DNA of 64,000 nucleotides. Source: G963701675 sp963701675 (lineage in GTDB: Bacteria > Planctomycetota > Planctomycetia > Gemmatales > Gemmataceae). Under the pieces are notes generated by a model that worked only from the letters and a program-made list of their open reading frames with translations, was not told the DNA's origin and did no database searches. The stretch spans positions 4,030,001-4,094,000 of the forward strand of contig OY969623.1 of the NCBI GenBank assembly GCA_963701675.1, read 5' to 3'. Shown one piece after another: positions 32,616 through 41,310 of this stretch. Every line of letters starts with the position of its first letter. Position 1 is the first letter of the stretch. A program made the position numbers and the translations under genes.

Positions 32616-34757
32616 CTACGAGCCACCGCTAAACATTAAGGATTTCTTCGACTCCACATGTTTGAGCAATTCTTCCTTGTTCGCGAAATACGTCGGTTTC
32701 ATCTTGCCCGGGCTGAAGAGTTTTTCCGCCTGATCATCCCAGTGTTTGGAATCGGGACGGTCGCTTTCGCCTAAGGGCAGGAGCGTCCACGAGCGCGGCG
32801 GCTTCGTGAGCTGTACAACCTGGCAGCAGGTTTGTCCGCCACGTCCTAGAAACGTCTTGCCGTCTTTGTTCGGCTGAAAACTGATCGCTCGAGGCGTGGC
32901 GATGCCATTCACCGATCCACCGCCAACCGGCCACGTTCGGTCGCTGCCTTCACGGCCGACTCGGTAAACCTCGCCATACTTCACGTCGAGCCGGCCCCAT
33001 TGCTTTTGCAATTCTGCGGCGCCCTTCGTCAAAGCCGTGAGTAAATGCTCATCGGTGACCGCCGCGGGCGGTGGAAGTCCCGCACGATCGGAACGCATCA
33101 CCAAATCGCCGCCAGGAGCGTTCCAGATTTGGTCCTTCCAAAAACGATATGCAATCGCACCGGTAGAATCGGCGTCGGCCCGCCGGTTCCAGCGCACAAC
33201 AAGGTCGCACAACCGAGCCGCATTCTTATCGGCTTGCGGCGTCGCGCCGGCTTTTTCCCACGCGGCGGCGAGGCGGGCCTGCCAGCGGTCGGCGTTGTAC
33301 ACTTCCGTTGACAATGCAATCTCAACAGCGTCGGCGACCGTTACCCGTGAGTTATTGTGCAACTGTTCCTGGACCGCCGCCGCCCGTTGATGGAGCGGAT
33401 TGTCGGTGTTGTAGAGATACGGCCGGTCGGCGAAGCGCTTGGGCACCAACTCACAAAACTTGGTCATGTGTTCCGGCGAACAGTTGCAATTCTGCAAGTA
33501 CCCCTGCCAGGGATTCGTGCACTGCATGAGGTCCTCGAACGGATGGATGCCGAGCCATTCCGTCGCTGCCGTGTTCCCCGCGACCGGCCGCTTCCAATCG
33601 TATCCGTTGGGCCGAATCGGCACCCGGCCGTTGCGGACATAGAAAATGTCGCCGTCGACCGTGGCCACCATGACGTTCTGTTCCATGAGCTGCAACAGTG
33701 CGAGCGCCTTTTTGACTTCGTTCAAGTTCTTGGCGGTGGCGATGGCGTAGCTCTGTTCAACGAGCCGGTATTCGTCGGCGTAAGGAATCTTCATCGCATA
33801 CGCCTTGTTGTCACGGCGGGCGACGATGGGGCCGTGATGCGTCGATTCAATTTCGTACTTTTCCTCGCGAACTTTGTCGCCGTCTTTGACTTTGATCACT
33901 TCCGTGCGCACCGTCATGTCCCGCCAGCTGCCGTCGTAGCGGTAGCGGCGCGGATTCGACGGATCGACTTCCTCTTCGTAAACATCGGCCGCATCCGGGC
34001 CACCGGTGGTCATGGCGATGGAACAATACTGGTTGTGTCCCAACGACGTGATTGGTAGACCGGGAATCGCGGTCCCAGAGGTTTGCAGTTCGCCGCCATA
34101 CATGCGGGCTTCGTAGAATCGAAACTCGCCGTACCAGCTGAGGTGCGGATCGATGCATGCCAGCGGCGCACCGTCGGCGGTGCGGCTCGGCGCGATGACC
34201 CATTGATTCGACCCGCGCGGCGAAACGGGATCGGGTTTGATGCCGGCGCGTTGAAGATCACCTCCAGCGTCTCCTTCAGGCCAGCCCCAAATGATGTACC
34301 GTGTCAATGCCGTGACCTGCCACGGTTTCAGCTCCGGCGCCCACGCCGGGACCTCGTCCAGATGTTCCTTCATGTATTGTTTGATCCCCGCTTGATAGGC
34401 ATCGATGATCGAGCGCATTTTCGCCGGGAGTTTATCGTGATTCGCCTCGGCCACCGCACGGTGCCGCCACAATCGCTGCCGATAGTCGTGCCGAATGAAC
34501 TCCGGGCCAAACACCTCGGCCATCGTCCCCTCGGCACGACGGTACTGTTTCAACAATTCAATGAGCCGGTCTTCCGCCTGTGCGTAGCCCATGCCGAAGA
34601 CGGCGCCTTCTTCGGTGTCGGCATGGATGTGCGGAATGCCGAAGTCATCTCGGAGAATCGTGACTTCTTCGTCCTTTGCATTCGGCGATTCCGAGTGAGT
34701 AGCAAGCGCGACCGAAAGAGCCGTGATTAACAGTCCAGCGACTGCGAAACGACACAT
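32616..34757 (-). CDS. Penicillin-acylase family N-terminal nucleophile hydrolase
   Basis: 713 residues, secreted. Signal peptide 1-20. The family N-terminus reads TILRDDFGIPHIHADTEEGAVFGMGYAQAEDRL. The autocatalytic cut and nucleophile lie at RGSNQWVIAPSRT (about residues 183-195), so the mature enzyme starts at Ser and comprises two chains. Later PHLSW, PGLPITSLGHN and NPLHQRAAAV fit the acylase/quorum-quenching AHL acylase group. Substrate (beta-lactam, acyl-homoserine lactone, other amide) unknown. GGGAGGAG precedes ATG by 4 bases. Confidence 0.88.
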   Translation of the reverse strand: MCRFAVAGLLITALSVALATHSESPNAKDEEVTILRDDFGIPHIHADTEEGAVFGMGYAQAEDRLIELLKQYRRAEGTMAEVFGPEFIRHDYRQRLWRHRAVAEANHDKLPAKMRSIIDAYQAGIKQYMKEHLDEVPAWAPELKPWQVTALTRYIIWGWPEGDAGGDLQRAGIKPDPVSPRGSNQWVIAPSRTADGAPLACIDPHLSWYGEFRFYEARMYGGELQTSGTAIPGLPITSLGHNQYCSIAMTTGGPDAADVYEEEVDPSNPRRYRYDGSWRDMTVRTEVIKVKDGDKVREEKYEIESTHHGPIVARRDNKAYAMKIPYADEYRLVEQSYAIATAKNLNEVKKALALLQLMEQNVMVATVDGDIFYVRNGRVPIRPNGYDWKRPVAGNTAATEWLGIHPFEDLMQCTNPWQGYLQNCNCSPEHMTKFCELVPKRFADRPYLYNTDNPLHQRAAAVQEQLHNNSRVTVADAVEIALSTEVYNADRWQARLAAAWEKAGATPQADKNAARLCDLVVRWNRRADADSTGAIAYRFWKDQIWNAPGGDLVMRSDRAGLPPPAAVTDEHLLTALTKGAAELQKQWGRLDVKYGEVYRVGREGSDRTWPVGGGSVNGIATPRAISFQPNKDGKTFLGRGGQTCCQVVQLTKPPRSWTLLPLGESDRPDSKHWDDQAEKLFSPGKMKPTYFANKEELLKHVESKKSLMFSGGS

Positions 34758-35048
34758 GTTTCTCCTCCCAGATCGATCGGCTTGATTATGGGGATCGATT
34801 GCAACTTATGGTACGACATGAAGATGCGGCTGTATATCAATAATCTGGCGAATTCTTCCAATAATCCTGTGAACCTTTTTTCTGATGGGTTGTCCCTATG
34901 TCAAGCCGCCCCTTTTGCAACGCCCACAAACTGCGCAAGAGTCACCCCGCAGAATCGTATATATTGGTGGTGACAGCAGCCGATACCGTAGAGTATTCTT
35001 GGTAAGTCGCCCGGTTTATGTCATTCCTTTTTTCGCCGGAGGTCTCCG

Positions 35049-35555
35049 ATGGCTGGTACGAAATTGGAAAACCTGGTGCGTGGCACAAGCGTCGTCAAGG
35101 ACGCGTTCGTCCACACGCAGGTCGGTTCCAAGCCGGCCTTCGCGCGGACCATTCGGCTGTCCCATCCGCGACGCCTGTCGCTGAGTCTCCGCACGACCGG
35201 TAATCAACCCGGACCGCGGAACTATCCCGTCGACACCTTCGACGTGGATACGTCCGCGATACGGACCGGTCGGTCCGCGAGCTCAGTCGGCGTCCTCGTA
35301 CGTCGAAGTCCCGCGATGATCGCGGGGCTGGCCGTCCTATCCGGACGAGCCATTGCCGTGGGAGGGTTAACCCTCGCGGCCGACGGGTGTTTTGGCAAAT
35401 TCAGAGCCAAACCACCCACGGCCGGGGGCAATGACCTCCTCGGATGTCCGCTGCCGCAGCGTTTCCATGAAGCGGAACGCCAGCAAGGCAGCCCGGCATG
35501 GTGCATGCCGGCCGCGATGTCCACGGCTTCGACACGGGGAACGGGAGACAGGTGA
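35049..35555 (+). CDS. Unrecognised short protein in a hairpin-rich region
   Basis: ATG 35049 has GGAGG 6 bases upstream, and the first hundred codons end mostly in G or C, as in nearby real genes. The product is 168 residues, begins MAGTKLENLVRGTSVVKDAF, and is basic with no match known to me. From about 35228 the DNA is full of perfect stem-loops, so the 3' half may instead be structured RNA. The preceding gap 34758-35048 shows only AT-rich leader sequence and no gene. An opposite frame at 35222-35809 is not supported. Confidence 0.4.
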   Translation: MAGTKLENLVRGTSVVKDAFVHTQVGSKPAFARTIRLSHPRRLSLSLRTTGNQPGPRNYPVDTFDVDTSAIRTGRSASSVGVLVRRSPAMIAGLAVLSGRAIAVGGLTLAADGCFGKFRAKPPTAGGNDLLGCPLPQRFHEAERQQGSPAWCMPAAMSTASTRGTGDR

Positions 35556-35681
35556 CCCGCGGTCGGATCAGTTGATCCACCGCCAGTCCCAACACGACAA
35601 CTTCTATTCCCACAGAGACCGTCGGAGCTCTTAACCGCGACCGAGATGGTGCGGTTTGGTAGCGCTCCCTTACGGTCGCGG
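35228..35681. repeat. Cluster of seven perfect stem-loops: candidate structured RNA
   Basis: Stems: CGTCGA/TCGACG (35228-35244); CGGACCG/CGGTCCG (35262-35277); CCCGCGAT/ATCGCGGG with a one-base loop (35310-35326); the palindrome GAGGGTTAACCCTC (35362-35375); CCGGCATG/CATGCCGG with a three-base loop (35493-35511); GGATCA/TGATCC (35565-35578); CCGCGACCG/CGGTCGCGG with a 29-base loop (35635-35681). The region 35556-35866 has no other recognisable gene. Confidence 0.55.
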
Positions 35682-35866
35682 CTTCGACGGGCGCTTGTGC
35701 CCTCAATCGTTGTCGTCACCGCGCCGGTCCCGGCGATTAATACGCCGGGCCGTTGCAAAAGCGGAAACGCAGTCGGCCTTGCCAATCTCCATGATCCTTG
35801 GCGGGCCACGCGATTCCGACACGGTGTGGACTTAAACGAACACGGATCGGGACGGATGGATTAGTC

Positions 35867-36625
35867 ATGACGCAGTGGATCGAAATAGCAGAGTTGGTGG
35901 AGCGAGCAAGGTCCGGCGACCGGTCGGCTTATGGTGCGCTCATCGAGCGCTTCCAGCCGACGGTCTATGCCGTCGCGTTGGTACGTCTGCGCAATGCAAC
36001 CGAGGCACAGGAACTGGCCCAGGAAGTGTTCATGCACGCCATGACCAAGCTTGACCAGTTGCGTGACCCGCGCTGCTTCGCCGGCTGGCTCCGGCAGATC
36101 ACTGTGCGCATGGCCCTGAACCGCCTCGGTCGGGCCGGTTTGGTGCACGGTGCTGAGCCGGAAGTCCTCGCCGGCGCCGCGGCCGAGGTCCGCCCTCCGC
36201 TCGACGAGATGATCCGCGCCGAGCAGCGCACGGAAGTCATGCGTGGCCTCGATCGCTTGAAGCCGGTCGACCGCGCCACTCTGGAGGCGTTCTACCTCCG
36301 CGGCCGTTCGCTTAAGCAAATGAGCCGGGAGTTCGAAACGCCCGTCGGTACGATCAAGCGCCGGTTGCACGTCGCCCGCAACCGGCTGCGCCGGCAGCTG
36401 GAGCGCCGCGCGAGCGGTCGCGCATGCTGGCGGCGGTGTGATGTAGTGTCGCGCCCCTCTCCCCCTGCGGGGGGAGAGGGGTTGGGGGGACGTGACGCCC
36501 AGGCGCTACCTCGTCCGCTAAACATCTTTGGAACGCCTGCAGGTCATGCGTCACATCCTATAGAATGCGTATTGTGCCGCACGACCAGTCAAGGCGAGGC
36601 AGCATCCCGATTCGGGAGAGCGTGA
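35867..36625 (+). CDS. ECF-type RNA polymerase sigma factor with a repeat-derived tail
   Basis: Region 2: ELVERARSGDRSAYGALIERFQ, ATEAQELAQEVFMHAMTKLDQL, FAGWLRQITVRMALNRL. Region 4: LDRLKPVDRATLEAFYLRGRSLKQMSREFETPVGTIKRRLHVARNRLR. The start is ATG 35867. The core ends near residue 186 (RRQLERRASGR). The last 65 residues run through a dispersed palindrome (SPPAGGEGLGG is its translation), and the stop shares one base with the ATG of the next gene. No anti-sigma gene follows. Confidence 0.85.
   Translation: MTQWIEIAELVERARSGDRSAYGALIERFQPTVYAVALVRLRNATEAQELAQEVFMHAMTKLDQLRDPRCFAGWLRQITVRMALNRLGRAGLVHGAEPEVLAGAAAEVRPPLDEMIRAEQRTEVMRGLDRLKPVDRATLEAFYLRGRSLKQMSREFETPVGTIKRRLHVARNRLRRQLERRASGRACWRRCDVVSRPSPPAGGEGLGGRDAQALPRPLNIFGTPAGHASHPIECVLCRTTSQGEAASRFGRA
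36454..36481. repeat. Dispersed palindrome (CCCCTCTCCCCC / GGGGGAGAGGGG)
   Basis: A 12-bp perfect stem (36454-36465, 36470-36481) with a TGCG loop, followed by TTGGGGGG. It is the widespread type that translates as PAGGxGLGG and lies within the 3' end of the sigma-factor frame. Confidence 0.85.
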
Positions 36626-37653
36626 TGATTGAATCGATCGAGTTCTTCAACTTCAAGGCATTGCGCAGAACGACCCTCCCGTTGGCGCCTTTCACCCTGC
36701 TCCTCGGGCCGAACGGTTCCGGAAAAACGTCAGTTCTACAGGCGATTCAGGGCATCGGGAAAAACGCGCGGTCGGGATCGCCAAGTGGGTTGTCATGGGC
36801 ATCGTTGCTCAGCGTTTCTGCGCCTGATGAAGCCGCTGCGGTACAGATCCAATTGCGACTGCGATTGAAGCAGCAGGTCATTCTTGCCACCGTGAAGTGG
36901 CAAAAGACTGGTCACGAGGCACTCCACCTGGTTTATGAGAACGGCGGCAAAGTCTCGACAGAGGATGACAATGCGGCGCGCAAGTGGCTTAGCGGGATCG
37001 AGACCTTTGCGTTAGACTTTGCGGCGATCGCCCGCCCGGTGCACGTTAAGTCTGGGGCAATGCTTGAGTCGAACGGGGGAGAATTGGCGGCGGTCCTCGA
37101 CGACCTACAAGGTAGTCATCCGGAGCGTTGGGACGCCCTTCTAGCTGAAATGTGTCACTGGCTGCCGGAGTACGACCAAGTCCTTTTCGACAAACCTCAG
37201 CCAGGCCAAAAAGGCATCGTGTTGCGCACGAAGAAGGGAGGTCACCGAATTCCAGCAAAGGAATTATCGCAAGGGACACTGGTTGCACTAGCATTACTAA
37301 CTCTGGCATACCTCCCCGATCCACCATCCTTGGTAGGTCTCGAAGAAATTGACCGAGGCCTTCACCCACGATTGCTCCGACACTTGCAGGACGCACTCTA
37401 CCGCCTAAGTTACCCGGAAAGCTGCGGCGAGACACGGCCGCCAATCCAAGTGATCGCCACAACGCACTCACCCTACCTGCTTGACCTGTACCGGGACCAT
37501 CCGGAGGAAGTCGTCCTCGCACGCAAGGCAGGACTCGAAGTCGAAATGAAACGGCTGACCGACATCGAGCACTACGAGGAAATTCTCGGCGAATCGCCGC
37601 TCAGCGAGGTCTGGTATAGCGGCGTCCTCGGCGGCGCAACCGTCAAACCATGA
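36625..37653 (+). CDS. AAA-15/RecF-like ABC-type ATPase
   Basis: 342 residues from ATG 36625 with GGGAGAG upstream. The ATPase has N-terminal MIESIEFFNFKALRR, Walker A LGPNGSGKTS (about 27-36), signature LSQGT (about 215), Walker B LVGLEEIDRGLHP and switch His in VIATTHSPYLLDL. It resembles stand-alone AAA ATPases of the OLD/AriA kind found with nuclease or toprim partners in phage-defence operons. Its stop overlaps the next gene by 4 bases (ATGA), marking a two-gene unit whose second gene is broken. Confidence 0.83.
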   Translation: MIESIEFFNFKALRRTTLPLAPFTLLLGPNGSGKTSVLQAIQGIGKNARSGSPSGLSWASLLSVSAPDEAAAVQIQLRLRLKQQVILATVKWQKTGHEALHLVYENGGKVSTEDDNAARKWLSGIETFALDFAAIARPVHVKSGAMLESNGGELAAVLDDLQGSHPERWDALLAEMCHWLPEYDQVLFDKPQPGQKGIVLRTKKGGHRIPAKELSQGTLVALALLTLAYLPDPPSLVGLEEIDRGLHPRLLRHLQDALYRLSYPESCGETRPPIQVIATTHSPYLLDLYRDHPEEVVLARKAGLEVEMKRLTDIEHYEEILGESPLSEVWYSGVLGGATVKP

Positions 37654-37871
37654 AAATTGGCTTCTACTGCGAATCACCGGCCGATCAGGCGGCGATGGCC
37701 GTATTCACGGAGGGCATCCTCGGTGCACCGCCGGAGCTCATCAATATGGACCTTGAAGCGCACAGCGTCCCACGTTTCTTCAGTGCGCTTGACGGCGTGT
37801 TCCGGGGCGTTCATTGGCATTCCAATGTGCGACAACACGGAGTTACACGAGCGCGATCACGACCGACCTGA
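37650..37871 (+). pseudogene. Partner of the AAA ATPase, N-terminal fragment (frame broken)
   Basis: The ATG overlaps the ATPase stop. MKIGFYCESPADQAAMAVFT and INMDLEAHSVPRFFSALDGVF look like the acidic start of a DUF4276/toprim-like protein. The meaningful sequence ends near 37820, after which the frame reads unrelated residues to a stop at 37869-37871. The missing remainder is in another frame. Confidence 0.5.
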
Positions 37872-38283
37872 GATAGCCGCGGACAGTTGCCGTTTCTGCC
37901 GCGTTCGCAAGATCATGGCGAAAGCTCAACATCAATTGAAGCCGAGGCAGGGCAGGCAGGCATTGAAGGTGGCAATCGGGCTCGCCGTGCCGACAATCGA
38001 AGCTTGGTACCTAGTCGGCAGGCACCATGAAGTCGGTGAGGCCGCATGGCGCGCCAGCTTGCCGACGACTCAGCGCCCTTTCACACGATCGGCATTGAAG
38101 AAGTTGGTGTACGGTACAGACCGACCGTCGTTGGAGCTTGAGACCACATGCGCCGTTAGTGAAGCAAGGCGAATCATGGGCGATATCAAGCGCCTTGAAG
38201 ACGCGTTTCCTGCCGGATTCGGATTGATGGCTCAGGCAATCCGATCTTGGATGCCGCGACAGCCGGGCGCCGGTTCGGAGTGA
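37825..38283 (+). pseudogene. Partner of the AAA ATPase, C-terminal fragment in another frame
   Basis: About 152 residues: CDNTELHERDHDRP, then CRFCRVRKIMAKAQ, VAIGLAVPTIEAWYLVGRHH, RPFTRSALKKLVYGTDRP and an end RIMGDIKRLEDAFPAGFGLM. DNTE here could be the acidic catalytic turn of a toprim-like fold. Between the two frames perhaps a few codons are missing, so a small deletion is more likely than one lost base. Read as one broken gene; sequence error is possible. Confidence 0.5.
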
Positions 38284-38328
38284 GTGTTGAAGCTAGCCGC
38301 GAAGCCGCGCTAATCCGATACGATGTGA

Positions 38329-39807
38329 ATGCTTGACACTTCAACCGGTGCGCGGTGGAATGTACGCGAAACTGACGTGGATCGTTGGGGGGGATGCATT
38401 TCAGTGCGTGACTTGCGCTATTCACTAGTTGCCGACAGTTCACACACTCAGTGGATTCGATATCGACCGTGGTTGGAGACTTTGGAACCGAGGTTGCAAG
38501 CCGGCGATACCCTTCTTAGCTTGCTCGCGAGTTGGGCACTCATCGACCCCCTTCCGACGGTGATGGATCCAGCTCCCGTTGCACGCAGGCACCAAAACAC
38601 CGAGGTGGCAGCGGAAGGGGGGAGCGAACCTCTTGTAGCTCCGCGGGATCAGCGGGGCTCATACAGCGGCTTCAAAGAGTCAGGCCAGGCAACCCATCAA
38701 ATTCGATCTAACAATCTCCTAGACATTCCCGCTCCTATCTCGCATGGCGCACCGCCTGTCGGGCAACGGGATGCCGGCTTCCGATTCGCCGTCATCGGCG
38801 ACTATGGCTTGGCCGGAATCCCCGAAATGGATGTTGCCGATCTGGTTGATACCTGGACTCCGGATTTCGTCGTCACCGTCGGCGACAATAACTACGAGTT
38901 CGGCGAGGCGAGCACCATCGTTCAAAACATCGGCCAGTACTACTGCGATTACATTCACAACCCCGACGCGCCGGCGGGCCAGATCTGCGCCGGCCCGGCG
39001 CAGAATCAGTTTTTCCCCGCCCCGGGAAATCACGACTGGAACAACACGATCGGCGCGCCGCTGTCGCCGTATCTCGATTACTTCACATTGCCGGCCGGCC
39101 AGGGAAACGAGCGCTATTACGACTTTGTCAGGGGGCCGATCCACTTTTTCGCGCTGGACAGCGATATTCGTGAACCAGACGGCACCTCCAGCACGTCGAC
39201 CCAGGCCCAGTGGCTTCAAGGGGCGCTCGCCTCGGCCGCCGAGCCGTGGAAAGTGGTCTATTTCCACCACGCGCCCTACTCATCCGGCAATGTGCACGGC
39301 GGCGAAGTCTACATGCAATGGCCTTTCCAGCAATGGGGCGCCAGCGTCGTCTTGGCCGGCCACGACCACATCTACGAACGCATCCTTCACAACGGCTTGA
39401 CGTATTTCGTCAACGGTCTGGGCGGCAAGAGCATCCACCAGTTTGGGCCGATCATCCCAGGTAGCCAGGTACAGTACAACGCGGACTATGGGGCGATGCT
39501 GGTACAGGGCGATGAATCGGCAATGACTTTCCAATTCATCTCGCGCCGGCGACGTGATCGACACCCACACTCTGACCAAGCCGGCGACGCCGATCGTCAC
39601 CGCGGGATCGACGTGGAAGTACCTGGACGATGGCTCGAATCAGGGTACCGCCTGGCGCCGACCGCGCTTCAACGCCGGCGCCTGGGCGTCCGGCCCCGCC
39701 CAACTGGGTTACGGCGACGGCGACGAAGCCACCGTGGTCAGCTACGGGGCGGACTCCAACAACAAGCACATCACGACGTATTTCCGCCACACCTTCACCG
39801 TGCCTGA
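38329..39807 (+). CDS. Purple acid phosphatase-like secreted enzyme, N-terminal frame
   Basis: An N-terminal LETLEPRLQAGD motif (about residues 50-61) is the planctomycetal export/anchor type, with no normal signal peptide. Phosphatase motifs in order: FAVIGDYG, VTVGDNNYEFG, APGNHDW, YFHHAPYSSG and LAGHDHIYER. The useful frame ends at about 39541 with FQFISR; beyond that it is noise. The C-terminal domain continues in a second frame. Confidence 0.8.
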   Translation: MLDTSTGARWNVRETDVDRWGGCISVRDLRYSLVADSSHTQWIRYRPWLETLEPRLQAGDTLLSLLASWALIDPLPTVMDPAPVARRHQNTEVAAEGGSEPLVAPRDQRGSYSGFKESGQATHQIRSNNLLDIPAPISHGAPPVGQRDAGFRFAVIGDYGLAGIPEMDVADLVDTWTPDFVVTVGDNNYEFGEASTIVQNIGQYYCDYIHNPDAPAGQICAGPAQNQFFPAPGNHDWNNTIGAPLSPYLDYFTLPAGQGNERYYDFVRGPIHFFALDSDIREPDGTSSTSTQAQWLQGALASAAEPWKVVYFHHAPYSSGNVHGGEVYMQWPFQQWGASVVLAGHDHIYERILHNGLTYFVNGLGGKSIHQFGPIIPGSQVQYNADYGAMLVQGDESAMTFQFISRRRRDRHPHSDQAGDADRHRGIDVEVPGRWLESGYRLAPTALQRRRLGVRPRPTGLRRRRRSHRGQLRGGLQQQAHHDVFPPHLHRA

Positions 39808-40099
39808 CCCGTCACTATACCCCGGCCTGAGTGTGCAGCTTTTGCGCGACGACGGCGCCGTGGTTTACCTCAATGGCACGGAGATTCTCCGCAATAACAT
39901 GCCCGTCGGGCCGATCACTTACTCCACCTTGGCATCGACCGCGGTCACCGGGACGGGCGAATCGACGTTCTATGAAGCCCTGGTCAATTCCGCCCTATTG
40001 CGCACCGGCACCAACACCCTCGCTGTGGAAGTCCACCAGGCCAACGTAACCAGCTCGGATGTCAGTTTCGACCTGGCGTTGTTGGGTAGTACGGTTTGA
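39554..40099 (+). CDS. Purple acid phosphatase, C-terminal beta-sandwich domain (second frame)
   Basis: About 181 residues: GSTWKYLDDGSNQGTAWR, FNAGAWASGPAQLGYGDGDE, TYFRHTFTVPDP and LRDDGAVVYLNGTEILRNN. This is the jelly-roll domain often joined to secreted hydrolases in planctomycetes. The first codon GTG 39554 has no ribosome site; reading one base differently at 39539-39547 joins it smoothly to the phosphatase frame, so one gene is likely. Confidence 0.72.
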   Translation: MIDTHTLTKPATPIVTAGSTWKYLDDGSNQGTAWRRPRFNAGAWASGPAQLGYGDGDEATVVSYGADSNNKHITTYFRHTFTVPDPSLYPGLSVQLLRDDGAVVYLNGTEILRNNMPVGPITYSTLASTAVTGTGESTFYEALVNSALLRTGTNTLAVEVHQANVTSSDVSFDLALLGSTV

Positions 40100-40233
40100 T
40101 CTAAGAAAACAGGTGCTAGGAAGGCGCCCGTTCCACGCCGCGATTCGCACGATCCTTGTTACAATAAGCAATGGCGGGTTCACGAGACTGAGACCGCACG
40201 CTCATAGCATCGCTTCCCGACGACGCGCTTGTA

Positions 40234-40569
40234 GTGAGAGGTGGTCAGAATCTGCCGGAGAGTTTCTCCCAGGGATCGACCGTGACGACCGATGCTGTGG
40301 GAAGACTGGACGGTGTGTCGGTGAACTCGGCCTCGGGTGCGTCAGTTGAAGAGTTAACCACACCGAACCCAAGTACGGGTTACCCAGGAATCCCGCATAA
40401 TCAGATAGGCGTAACAACCGTTGACAAGGTACGAGCTGCTGGTGGTGAAGTGCGACCGACACCGACCCGTACGAATCCGCATCACGCCACGCTAAGTGGC
40501 TTAACACCGGACGAAGCGAGCGAAGTCTTTCGGCCGACAATGAAGAATCCGAACGCCGGTACGAGATGA
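40234..40569 (+). CDS. Small protein of a conserved unknown family (VRGG...GVTTV...NPxHATL)
   Basis: 111 residues from GTG 40234; the open frame continues upstream to 40192 (SLPDDALVVRGG) without a usual start codon. Family features are VRGGQNLPESF, GVSVNSASGASVEEL, IPHNQIGVTTVDKVRAAGGEV and NPHHATLSGLTPDEASEVFRP. I recognise this pattern from short bacterial proteins of unknown role. The next gene follows 12 bases on and looks like its standard partner. The missing clear start may mean a 5' truncation. Confidence 0.6.
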   Translation: MRGGQNLPESFSQGSTVTTDAVGRLDGVSVNSASGASVEELTTPNPSTGYPGIPHNQIGVTTVDKVRAAGGEVRPTPTRTNPHHATLSGLTPDEASEVFRPTMKNPNAGTR

Positions 40570-40581
40570 CCGGAGCGTCGA

Positions 40582-40887
40582 ATGATCACTCCAAGAATCT
40601 ATGCTGATTTTCAGAATCTCGATGACCACAACCGACTGAAGTTAACCTGCGCAGGAACACTCCAAGATCTGGACCGCCAGGGCATCCAACTAAAGGAACG
40701 GCAAAAGCTCACGTTTTACACCGACGACTCGGATGACCAAGGTCAGCCGGATGAGTTACGCATCGACGGAGTCGTTCACTTCGACGCCGAGGCGAAGTGC
40801 TGGGTGGCAGAGGTGGACTGGTCAGCTCTGCGTCATGCATCGCACGAAGAGCGAGACAACCGACAAAACCGCCGCAGGCCGGCGTAA
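40582..40887 (+). CDS. Small acidic partner protein of unknown function
   Basis: 101 residues, ATG 40582 with GGAG 6 bases upstream. Opening MITPRIYADFQNLDDHNRLK and then YTDDSDDQGQPDELRIDGVV and CWVAEVDWSALRH. A similar small protein accompanies the VRGG-type gene in other planctomycetal genomes, as far as I recall. A toxin-antitoxin or immunity role is conceivable but nothing shows it. Confidence 0.65.
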   Translation: MITPRIYADFQNLDDHNRLKLTCAGTLQDLDRQGIQLKERQKLTFYTDDSDDQGQPDELRIDGVVHFDAEAKCWVAEVDWSALRHASHEERDNRQNRRRPA

Positions 40888-40905
40888 GTCGGATCGAGTT
40901 CCTCC

Positions 40906-41310
40906 ATGCCGAAGAACCGAGAGGCCCTCGCGACGCGCGTTACACTGAATGATGACACGTTGACGGTAGAGCTTGCCGACGGGCGTTCCATTTCGGCGCC
41001 AATTGCGTGGTATCCACGCTTGGCGGTTGCCACGCCGAAGGAGCGGGCGAAGTGGCGACTCATTGGCGGCGGCCACGGCATCCACTGGCCCGCGGTCGAT
41101 GAGGACATCAGCGTCGCAAACCTTCTCGCTGGCCAGCCATCTGGTGAAAGTCAAATTTCTTACAAGAAGTGGCTCGCTGGTCGGGCGAAGCCGGGCGCAA
41201 GTCGAAAACGTGAGATTACAACGACACCAACGTACGAGTGGCGAAACACCGGCTTGGCGAACGCACTTTCACCGGATACGCGAGCAACACAACTTCCACC
41301 TCCCCATTGA
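40906..41310 (+). CDS. DUF2442 protein with an unusual C-terminal extension
   Basis: 134 residues. LNDDTLTVELADGRSISAPI, WYPRLAVATPKERAKWRLIG and GIHWPAVDEDISVANLLAG define DUF2442, usually about 85-95 residues and usually encoded beside a DUF4160 gene. The basic tail after ISYKKWLAGRAKPG is not family-like, and no DUF4160 gene is adjacent. Confidence 0.75.
   Translation: MPKNREALATRVTLNDDTLTVELADGRSISAPIAWYPRLAVATPKERAKWRLIGGGHGIHWPAVDEDISVANLLAGQPSGESQISYKKWLAGRAKPGASRKREITTTPTYEWRNTGLANALSPDTRATQLPPPH

Noticed and set aside
35222..35809. Long minus-strand frame opposite the hairpin region
   Set aside because: No ribosome site, composition of Arg, Pro and Gly typical of antisense frames in GC-rich DNA, and interrupted by palindromes.
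36454..36481. Palindrome as an intrinsic terminator of the sigma gene
   Set aside because: The stem is strong but is followed by G residues, not T; it is better read as a dispersed repeat.
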